A model generated the notes under the pieces. That model had not been told where the DNA came from, searched no databases, and was given only the letters and a program-made list of their open reading frames with translations. A program made the translations under genes and the position numbers. Below are positions 41,167-48,422 of a stretch of DNA of 48,422 nucleotides, piece by piece. Numbering within the stretch: position 1 is the stretch's first letter; each line of letters begins with the position of its first letter. This DNA comes from an uncultured Oscillospiraceae bacterium. GTDB taxonomy: Bacteria > Bacillota > Clostridia > Oscillospirales > Oscillospiraceae. The stretch spans positions 1 through 48,422 of the forward strand of contig CALXGE010000006.1 of NCBI GenBank assembly GCA_944387775.1, written 5' to 3'.

Positions 41167-42426
41167 TCACCACACCACCGTGGCGAAGTAGTCCTCCGGC
41201 GTTTCCGCCCGGCGGATCAGCTCCACAGAGCCATCGTCCCGGAGCAGCAGCTCCGCAGAACGGAGTTTGCCGTTGTAATTGTAGCCCATGGCATGGCCGT
41301 GAGCACCCGTGTCGTGGATCACCAGCAGATCGCCCATGTCAATTTTGGGCAGCATCCGGTCCACGGCGAACTTGTCGCAGTTCTCGCAGAGGGAACCGGT
41401 GACATCATACTTGTGGTCGCAGGGAACGTTCTCCTTACCTGCCACAGTAATATGGTGGTAAGCTCCGTAGATAGCGGGCCGCATCAGGTCGGCTGCGCAG
41501 GCATCCACACCGATATATTCCTTATAAATGTGTTTCTCATGGATGGCACGGGTCACCAGGCACCCGTAGGGCCCCATCATGAACCGCCCCAGCTCGCTGC
41601 ACAGCTGCACATCCCCCATGCCGGCAGGCACCAAGATCTCCTCAAACTTCTGCCGGACGCCCTCGCCGATGACGGCGATGTCATTTTCTGTCTGCTCCGG
41701 CCGGTAGGGAATGCCGATGCCGCCGGAGAGATTGATATATCGGATCTGGCAGCCAGTCTCCTGCTGGAGCTCCACCGCCAGCTGGAACAGGATGCCGGCC
41801 AGGGTGGGATAGTACGCATTGGAGATGGTGTTGGAAGCCAGGAAGGAGTGGATGCCAAAGTACTTGACACCCTTGGCCTTCAGCTTCCGGAAGGCCTCCG
41901 CCAGCTGCTCCCGGGTCATGCCGTACTTGGCATCGCCGGGGGTATCCATGACCTGGAACCCCTCCTTGCTCTCCCCCAGGGTAAACACGCCGCCAGGGTT
42001 GTAGCGGCAGAGCACCGTATCCGGCACCCGGCCTCCCAGGGACTCCTCCAGGAAGTCCACGTGGGTGAGATCGTCCAGGTTGATGATGGCACCCAGCTGA
42101 TCCGCCAGTTGAAATTCCTCCGCCAGGGTGTTGTTGGAGGAAAACATGATCTCATGGCCCCGGAAGCCGCACTTCTCGGCCATCATCAGCTCGGTGAGGC
42201 TGGAGCAGTCCGCCCCACAGCCCTCCTGCCGCAAAATCTTCAGCAAAGCCGGAGTGGGGGTAGCCTTTACGGCAAAGTACTCCTTGAAACCGGGATTCCA
42301 GGAAAAGGCAGCGTTGACCCGCCGGGCATTTTCCCGCATTCCCTTCTCGTCATAGAGATGAAAGGGGGTGGGGTACTGCTTTACAATATCCTCCAGCTGC
42401 TCTTTTGTCACAAAAGGCTTTTTCAT
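41167..42426 (-). CDS. lysA: Diaminopimelate decarboxylase-like PLP enzyme
   Basis: 419 residues. Fold III PLP decarboxylase: YFAVKATPTPALLKIL carries the PLP lysine, FSSNNTLAEEFQLAD, INLSGGIGIPYRPE, CSELGRFMMGPYGCLV, VDACAADLMRPAIYGAYHHI, CENCDKFAVDRMLP and the final AHGHAMGYNYNGKLRSAELL. The motifs fit LysA (meso-DAP to lysine). A small possibility is carboxynorspermidine- or ornithine-type relatives. It follows asnS by 27 bases. Confidence 0.9.
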   Translation of the reverse strand: MKKPFVTKEQLEDIVKQYPTPFHLYDEKGMRENARRVNAAFSWNPGFKEYFAVKATPTPALLKILRQEGCGADCSSLTELMMAEKCGFRGHEIMFSSNNTLAEEFQLADQLGAIINLDDLTHVDFLEESLGGRVPDTVLCRYNPGGVFTLGESKEGFQVMDTPGDAKYGMTREQLAEAFRKLKAKGVKYFGIHSFLASNTISNAYYPTLAGILFQLAVELQQETGCQIRYINLSGGIGIPYRPEQTENDIAVIGEGVRQKFEEILVPAGMGDVQLCSELGRFMMGPYGCLVTRAIHEKHIYKEYIGVDACAADLMRPAIYGAYHHITVAGKENVPCDHKYDVTGSLCENCDKFAVDRMLPKIDMGDLLVIHDTGAHGHAMGYNYNGKLRSAELLLRDDGSVELIRRAETPEDYFATVVW

Positions 42427-42453
42427 CTTTCGTTTTTCCTCTGTTAATGCCTC

Positions 42454-43848
<1,395 letters not shown>

Positions 43849-43902
43849 ATGTCTTCACCTGCATTTTCATAGTAATTGGGTGCATTTATCCAGAATAGGT
43901 GT

Positions 43903-43931
43903 ATTATACCGCCCTGTTCCCTGTTTTACAA
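43903..43931 (-). promoter_or_regulatory. Sigma-A promoter of asnS-lysA
   Basis: TTGTAA at 43931-43926, 17 bases, TATAAT at 43908-43903 on the - strand. The start point would be near 43896, leaving a leader of about 50 bases to the asnS ATG. Confidence 0.8.
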
Positions 43932-44004
43932 GTGTTTTTCCGGGTTCCAGCGGGAATCTCCCCCGGCATTTCCGCCAAAAATTTGGGGAAAGCCTTTCTA
44001 TCCC

Positions 44005-44049
44005 TTGACATTCCATATTTCTTCCGCCATAATATAAGCGTAAGCTTAT
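44005..44049 (+). promoter_or_regulatory. Promoter of the HTH-kinase gene with an inverted repeat at the start point
   Basis: TTGACA at 44005-44010, 17 bases, CATAAT at 44028-44033. Directly after it lies ATAAGC-GTAA-GCTTAT (44034-44049), a 6-base inverted repeat at the expected start point, a plausible operator for self-control by the HTH domain encoded downstream. Confidence 0.65.
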
Positions 44050-44078
44050 TTTATAAACTTTTCTTTAGGAGGGGTGGC

Positions 44079-45164
44079 ATGACCCAACGGGAGCGGCAGA
44101 TCCTCCGGTGGATCGAAGAGAACCCCATGATCTCCCAGCAGGAGCTGGCGGACAAGGCGGGGATCACCCGGTCCTCGGCGGCAGTCCACATCTCCAATCT
44201 CATGAAGAAAGGCCACATTGCCGGCAAGGGCTACATCGTCCGCACCGCCCCCTATGCAGTGGTGGTGGGAGGTGTGAACATGGACATCGGAGGCCGGGCT
44301 TACGCCCCCCTGGTGCCCCACGACTCCAACCCCGGCCAGGTCCGCATGAGTCTGGGGGGCGTAGGCCGGAACATTGCCCACAATCTGAGCCTTCTCGGCA
44401 CGGAGGTAAAGCTTCTCACCGCTTTTGGTGACGACGTATCCGCCCAGAAGCTGGCAGCCTCCTGTGGGGAGCTGGGCATAGACATCAGTCACGCCCTGCA
44501 GATCCCCGGCGGAGCCACCTCCACCTATCTCTTTATCTCCGGCCCGGAGGGAGACATGGAGCTGGCCCTCAGCGACATGGACATCTACCGCCATGTGACG
44601 CCGGCGTACCTCACCGCCCGGGTAAGCCTCCTCCACAGCGCCCAGCTCATTATTGTGGACACCAACATTCCGGAGGAGTCCATTCGATGGCTGGCGGAAA
44701 ATGCCCGGGTGCCCCTCTTTGCCGACCCGGTATCCACCGCCAAGGCAGAGAAGCTCCGCGGGGTGCTGGACAAGCTCCACACCCTCAAGCCCAATCGGAT
44801 CGAGGCGGAGCTGCTCAGCGGCGTGGCCATTACCGACGAGGACAGCCTCCGCCGCTGCGCCGATACCCTGCTGGACACCGGCCTCCGGCGGGTGCTTATC
44901 AGTCTGGGCGGCGATGGTGTCTACGCCGCCGACCACAGCGGCAGCTGCCATATTCCCTGTTTCCCGGCCAGGATGGTAAATACCACCGGCTGCGGCGACG
45001 CCTTCATGGCGGCCATCGCCTGGGCCTACCTGGAGGGGACGGGCCTGGAGGATACCGCCCGGGCGGGCCTCGCCGCCTCAGCCATTGCCATGGAGAGCGA
45101 GGAAACCATCAATCCCTCTATGAGTGTGGAACAACTTCGGCGGAGGTTGGAGACTGCCGGTTAG
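44079..45164 (+). CDS. psuK: HTH-PfkB protein, probable pseudouridine kinase
   Basis: 361 residues from ATG 44079 with TTTAGGAGG. Residues 1-55: winged helix (RQILRWIEENPMISQQELA then GITRSSAAVHISNLMKKG). Residues 60-361: ribokinase-like PfkB kinase with VVVGGVNMDIGG, MSLGGVGRNIAHNLSLLG, VFADPVSTAKAEKL-type (LFADPVSTAKAEKL) and the catalytic NTTGCGDAFMAAIAWA. The pairing with psuG makes pseudouridine kinase the natural call: it feeds pseudouridine 5'-phosphate to PsuG. The HTH part suggests self-regulation. Confidence 0.88.
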   Translation: MTQRERQILRWIEENPMISQQELADKAGITRSSAAVHISNLMKKGHIAGKGYIVRTAPYAVVVGGVNMDIGGRAYAPLVPHDSNPGQVRMSLGGVGRNIAHNLSLLGTEVKLLTAFGDDVSAQKLAASCGELGIDISHALQIPGGATSTYLFISGPEGDMELALSDMDIYRHVTPAYLTARVSLLHSAQLIIVDTNIPEESIRWLAENARVPLFADPVSTAKAEKLRGVLDKLHTLKPNRIEAELLSGVAITDEDSLRRCADTLLDTGLRRVLISLGGDGVYAADHSGSCHIPCFPARMVNTTGCGDAFMAAIAWAYLEGTGLEDTARAGLAASAIAMESEETINPSMSVEQLRRRLETAG

Positions 45165-45726
45165 CACCGGTCGGGTGCTTATCGCCGGGGGCTCACCCCC
45201 GAACCCCAGTGCTTTTCGCAGGGCCTCCCCGGCCCCGGACCCCGGGTGACTTTTGTACGCACAAAAGTCACCAAAAGGCGCTGGGGAGACCCCAGTCCCC
45301 CCTTTTTTCCCAATTGGACACCACCAAATTTGCCGCTGTTTTGCCACTGAACCAGATTCTTTAGCATCTGATCTCCGCCGGGTTGCTTATCCGGCTTCGG
45401 CTGTCGCCCTGTCAAAGGGATAGATTCATCTGATTTTACGCAGCAAGAACCATTTATCATCCCGAGGGCCGTCAGGCGAAGTTGGACACTCACCGCACCG
45501 ATTACGAGGAACCAGCGGCAAAGAGGTGTTTCAGTGGCTGCCCGGTATCAGCACTGATAGCGACCGATTGGACAAAGGAATCCAAAACCTTGGTTTTGGC
45601 GGTTTTTCCGTCCACTTTTGGGCGGCCAAAAGTGGACCCGTCGGAGACAAACAAACTTTGAAAAGCAGAAAGTACCTTCAGAAGAACCATTCTCTAATAT
45701 AAATAATGAAGCACAGGAGGAACACC
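45165..45726. repeat. Hairpin-rich non-coding insert between psuK and psuG
   Basis: About 560 bases without a gene; the short frames in it look like chance. Two related hairpins lie inside: GGTGACTTTTGT / ACAAAAGTCACC with loop ACGC (45245-45272) and GTCCACTTTTGG / CCAAAAGTGGAC with loop GCGG (45610-45637). Direct AT-rich bases near 45695 (TAATAT) could serve as a -10 for psuG, but no fitting -35 is seen. It resembles a dispersed non-coding element inserted between two genes that should belong together. Confidence 0.55.
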
Positions 45727-46644
45727 ATGAACAAGTATCTTGATATCGCCCCCGAGGTAGCCGCCGCCCTGGCAGAGGGCAAGCCCGTTGTGGCACTGGA
45801 ATCCACCATCATCTCCCACGGCATGCCCTATCCCCAGAACGTGGAAACCGCCCTGGCGGTGGAGAAGATCGTCCGCGAGAACGGCGCCGTCCCCGCCACC
45901 ATTGCCATTATTGGTGGGCGGCTGAAGGCCGGCCTCTCCCCGGAGGAGATCGAATACTTCGGCAAGAAGGGCCCGGAGATCGCCAAGGCCAGCCGCCGTG
46001 ACCTGCCGGTTCTCGTCGCCAAGGGCCAGGACGGCGCCTGCACCGTCACCACCACCATGATGATCGCCCACATGGCGGGCATCTCCGTGTTCGCCACCGG
46101 CGGCATCGGCGGCGTCCACCGGGGCGCCGAGACCACCATGGACATCTCCGCCGACCTGGAGGAGCTGGGCCAGACCCCGGTAATGGTCATCTGCGCCGGT
46201 GCCAAGTCCATTCTGGACCTGGGGCTGACCCTGGAGTACCTGGAGACCAAGGGCGTGCCCGTCATCGGCTACGGCACCGACGAGCTCCCCGCTTTCTACA
46301 CCCGGAAGTCCGGCTTCGGCGTGGACTACCGGCTGGATACCCCGGCAGAGCTGGCTGCGGCCTTCCACGCCCAGCGGGCTATGGATCTCAAGGGCGGTAT
46401 GCTGGTGACCAACCCCATCCCCGAGGAGTACTCCATGGACGCCGACGTCATCAACGCCGCCATTGACCAGGCCGTGGCCGACTGTAAGGCCCAGGGTATC
46501 CACGGCAAGGCCACCACTCCCTTCCTGCTGGCCCGGATCAAGGGCATCACCGGCGGCGACAGTCTGGACAGCAACATCCAGTTGGTGTTCAACAATGCAC
46601 GCCTGGCCGCAAAAACCGCCGCAGAGCTCAGCAAGCTGGCCTAA
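45727..46644 (+). CDS. psuG: Pseudouridine-5'-phosphate glycosidase
   Basis: 305 residues from ATG 45727 (ACAGGAGG upstream). It splits pseudouridine 5'-phosphate into uracil and ribose 5-phosphate. Motifs: VVALESTIISHGMPYPQN, TIAIIGGRLKAGL, GACTVTTTMMIAHMAGI, FATGGIGGVHRGAETTMDI with the catalytic-site residues, and VICAGAKSILDLGLTLEYL, then LVTNPIPEEYSMD. Complete length. Confidence 0.97.
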   Translation: MNKYLDIAPEVAAALAEGKPVVALESTIISHGMPYPQNVETALAVEKIVRENGAVPATIAIIGGRLKAGLSPEEIEYFGKKGPEIAKASRRDLPVLVAKGQDGACTVTTTMMIAHMAGISVFATGGIGGVHRGAETTMDISADLEELGQTPVMVICAGAKSILDLGLTLEYLETKGVPVIGYGTDELPAFYTRKSGFGVDYRLDTPAELAAAFHAQRAMDLKGGMLVTNPIPEEYSMDADVINAAIDQAVADCKAQGIHGKATTPFLLARIKGITGGDSLDSNIQLVFNNARLAAKTAAELSKLA

Positions 46645-46645
46645 G

Positions 46646-46984
46646 ATGGAGACATTTCTTCCGGAGGCTGTCAATACCTGGGATATTATTGTGGTGGGTT
46701 CCCCCTGGCCTATTATTGGGACCTATCTGGTGGTAATCAACCTGATCGCACTCCTGATGATGTGGTCTGACAAGCGCCGCTCCAAAAAAGACGGTGCTCG
46801 GCGGATTTCAGAAAAAGCGCTGTTCCTGTCTGCTATTCTGGGCGGCAGTGTGGGCGCTATCCTGGGGATGCGGCTCTTCCACCATAAGACCCGGCACTGG
46901 TACTTTGTCTGGGGCATGCCGGCGATTCTCCTGCTCCAGCTGGCACTTGGGGTGTGGGCATGGCGTATATACTTTTCTTTGTGA
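46646..46984 (+). CDS. DUF1294 small membrane protein
   Basis: 112 residues. Hydrophobic helices at about 15-40 and 85-110. The middle carries MMWSDKRRSKKDGARRISEK and LSAILGGSVGAILGMRLFHH with KTRHWYF, the DUF1294 hallmark (DKxxA-x-RRIxE, GGSxGAxxG, HKTxxxxF). It starts one base after the psuG stop without a good ribosome site, so it depends on read-through. Function unknown. Its 3' end lies in a hairpin (46969-46998). Confidence 0.82.
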   Translation: METFLPEAVNTWDIIVVGSPWPIIGTYLVVINLIALLMMWSDKRRSKKDGARRISEKALFLSAILGGSVGAILGMRLFHHKTRHWYFVWGMPAILLLQLALGVWAWRIYFSL

Positions 46985-46998
46985 ACAAAGAAAAGTAT
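46969..46998. repeat. Perfect 13-base inverted repeat at the DUF1294 stop
   Basis: ATACTTTTCTTTG / CAAAGAAAAGTAT with loop TGAA. The A/T-rich arms resemble the CTTTTG hairpins in the psuK-psuG gap, and the same kind of sequence occurs in many Clostridia intergenic regions. It includes the last codons of the gene. Confidence 0.7.
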
Positions 46999-47053
46999 CA
47001 AAAGAAAAACTTTTTGCCGCGAAACCATGTTTCGCAGGTCAATATGTATGCAA

Positions 47054-47090
47054 AAGGGCCGTCCCGGCTATTCCGGGGCGGCCCTTCTTT
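47054..47090 (+). terminator. Terminator after the psuG-DUF1294 unit
   Basis: AAGGGCCGTCCCGG pairs with CCGGGGCGGCCCTT (one G-T pair) around loop CTATT, followed by CTTTAT. It is 70 bases after the DUF1294 gene and insulates the PadR promoter that follows. Confidence 0.85.
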
Positions 47091-47126
47091 ATAGAATGTT
47101 TACCGATTCTTAATACTTTCTCTCGA

Positions 47127-47163
47127 GATATACCTTGACAGGCGAAGTATATCGTGCTAGGAT
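47127..47163 (+). promoter_or_regulatory. PadR gene promoter with overlapping inverted repeat (operator)
   Basis: TTGACA 47135-47140, exactly 17 bases, TAGGAT 47158-47163. An inverted repeat GATATAC (47127-47133) and GTATATC (47147-47153) surrounds the -35 element, the position expected for a self-repressing PadR site. Confidence 0.75.
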
Positions 47164-47214
47164 GTGACCATCACAGCAAAGGGCCGCCGCGGCCCACAGA
47201 AAGGAGTGCTTGGC

Positions 47215-47550
47215 TTGTCCATTTCATCGGATACCCTGCGGGGCCACACGGATACCATTATCCTGACCCAGCTGATGTGGGGGGACAATTACGGATATGA
47301 GATCAACAAGAACATCCAGCAGCGGACCAACGGACAGTACGGCTTCAAGGAGGCCACCTTGTACACCGCCTTCCGTCGTCTGGAGCAGAGCGGGCTCATC
47401 ACCTCCTACTGGGGGGAGGATGGCCCCGGCGCACGGCGCCGCTACTACGCCATTACCGACGAGGGCCGGCGGCAGTGGGCGGAAAACTGCCGGGAATGGC
47501 AGAACACCAGGGCGCTGCTGGACGCCCTCATCACCATTGAGGAGGAGTAA
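47215..47550 (+). CDS. PadR family transcriptional regulator
   Basis: 111 residues from TTG 47215 with AAAGGAG 9 bases ahead; the ATG at 47164 would overlap the -10 region, so it is rejected. Winged-helix PadR core: DTIILTQLMWGDNYGYEI with the recognition part FKEATLYTAFRRLEQSGLI, TSYWGEDGPGARRRYYAI, then TDEGRRQWAENCREWQNT for the C-terminal dimer helix. It likely controls itself and the next gene. Confidence 0.93.
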   Translation: MSISSDTLRGHTDTIILTQLMWGDNYGYEINKNIQQRTNGQYGFKEATLYTAFRRLEQSGLITSYWGEDGPGARRRYYAITDEGRRQWAENCREWQNTRALLDALITIEEE

Positions 47551-47553
47551 ACC

Positions 47554-48422
47554 ATGGATCGCATGAAAACAAAATTCATCATCGCGGTGACCACCCGTCT
47601 GGCCGCTGCCGAGGATTCCAACGCCAAGACGGATCTGATTGAAGAACTCAGCGAGAACTTGTACCAGCGGTATCTGGACCTGGTGGCTGCCGGCGAGACG
47701 GAGGATACGGCCTACACCAAAGCCCTGGAGGACCTGGGCGACGTGGATGAGCTGCTGGCCTATCTGGGTAGCCTTGGCCCCGACGGGGAGCTGCCCCGTG
47801 AGGAGAGCCAGGGGCGGGACTATTTCAACGAGTTTCTCCGGGGTGCGGAGGAGGTGGTTCGTGAGACCATCTCTCAGACCAAGGAGGCGGTGGACCAGGC
47901 CAAGGTCATCTTTCGGGACGTGGCAGAGAAGCTGAAGGAGAAGTACCCCAACGGCTTTGACGGCAGCTTTCACGTTCACTTCAACGACAACGACGATGAC
48001 CACGGCGAGCACCCCGCCGATGAGGACCACGAGGGAGAAGCTCGTCAGGACAGCGGCCGGGACTGGGTGGTTTCTGCCGGCTACAGCAAAGAGCGTGGAT
48101 TTTTCTGTGAGCGGGGCCAGAGCCAGCCGGTAACCGGTACGGTGTTCTCCTCCCAGGACATCAAGGGGGTAGACATCAAGCTCTACAATGGCGACGTGGC
48201 CATCCATCTGCTGGATGATCCCCAGGCCGACCTGACCCTGGACGGCGACACCGATCAGCTGGAGCTGCGGCTGTCCAGCGAGGGCATTCTTTCCATCCGC
48301 CAGGGCAAGACCGCCTCCGCCTCCTTCTTCTTCGCCCGTGGCCTTGCCTCCGCTGACGTGAAGCTGTACCTGCCCCGGCGGCTGTGGACCTTCCTGCAGG
48401 TGACCTCCGTCAACGGGGACAT
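47554..48422 (+). CDS. DUF1700/HAAS-DUF4097 type protein (partial, runs off the window)
   Basis: At least 289 residues; no stop before the window end. N-terminal helical part (LIEELSENLYQRYLDLVAAG, then EDTAYTKALEDLGDVDELL) matches the HAAS/DUF1700 fold that pairs with PadR genes. The middle is rich in Asp, Glu and His (FNDNDDDHGEHPADEDHE). The C-terminal part (SSQDIKGVDIKLYNGDVAIHL, LPRRLWTFLQVTSVNGD) is a beta-rich DUF4097-like domain. ATG 47554 lies 3 bases after the padR stop, with GGAGGAG. Such pairs are thought to act in envelope stress; function not known here. Confidence 0.8.
   Translation, partial: MDRMKTKFIIAVTTRLAAAEDSNAKTDLIEELSENLYQRYLDLVAAGETEDTAYTKALEDLGDVDELLAYLGSLGPDGELPREESQGRDYFNEFLRGAEEVVRETISQTKEAVDQAKVIFRDVAEKLKEKYPNGFDGSFHVHFNDNDDDHGEHPADEDHEGEARQDSGRDWVVSAGYSKERGFFCERGQSQPVTGTVFSSQDIKGVDIKLYNGDVAIHLLDDPQADLTLDGDTDQLELRLSSEGILSIRQGKTASASFFFARGLASADVKLYLPRRLWTFLQVTSVNGD

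Noticed and set aside
45078-45690. Several short frames between psuK and psuG
   Set aside because: They cover hairpin repeats, have no good starts and overlap each other on the same strand; they look like chance frames in a non-coding insert.

Overview
The window is GC-rich, has strong Shine-Dalgarno sites (AGGAGG type) and carries typical Firmicutes families: a precorrin-type anaerobic cobalamin pathway with CbiK, PadR and PsuK/PsuG. I infer a gut-type Clostridia genome, most likely Oscillospiraceae (Flavonifractor/Oscillibacter-like). This rests on gene content and style only; no search was run.

Region 1 (about 461-13960, + strand) is a compact phage structural cluster. It holds small and large terminase, portal, prohead protease, a small head protein, major capsid, head-tail joining proteins, contractile sheath and tube, a LysM hub protein, gp27-like hub, gpV-like spike, gp25-like wedge, baseplate J, tail protein I and an M15 endolysin. 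All frames look intact and often overlap. I see no tape measure, tail fibre, holin, integrase, repressor or replication gene, so the cluster is either part of a larger prophage cut by the window edge or a domesticated particle (gene-transfer-agent-like).

Region 2 (14023-18662, - strand) is a housekeeping operon, pdxK-thyA-folA-recG plus a small unknown gene. It has its own promoter and shares a two-way terminator with region 1. tRNA-Leu(UAG) follows on the + strand, then a non-coding stretch with strong palindromes.

Region 3 (19266-32381, + strand) makes tetrapyrrole and cobalamin. A promoter and a cobalamin riboswitch with a terminator control cbiF-cbiG-cbiH-cbiET-cbiK. A second cobalamin riboswitch, followed by a possible 10-codon leader peptide, precedes cbiMNQO (cobalt import), cbiL, precorrin-2 dehydrogenase, hemC, cobA-hemD, hemB and a nucleotidyltransferase of NMN adenylyltransferase type. 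Together they take 5-aminolevulinate to uroporphyrinogen III and on to the corrin ring. cbiA, cbiC, cbiD, cbiJ and the nucleotide-loop genes are not in the window.

Region 4 (32380-40942, - strand) is the least understood and most interesting part. It runs from a promoter through a membrane-anchored C69 dipeptidase, a DUF6305-like lipoprotein, a TRAP/DctM-like permease, a 57-residue membrane protein, a membrane-anchored M14 deacylase/peptidase, and the poly-gamma-glutamate proteins PgsB, PgsC and PgsW, with no PgsA. It looks like an envelope system for making, moving or trimming gamma-linked peptides.

Region 5 (41119-48422) holds a lysA-like decarboxylase and asnS (- strand), then an HTH-pseudouridine kinase and PsuG separated by a hairpin-rich non-coding insert, a DUF1294 membrane protein, and a PadR regulator with a DUF4097-type gene that runs off the window end.
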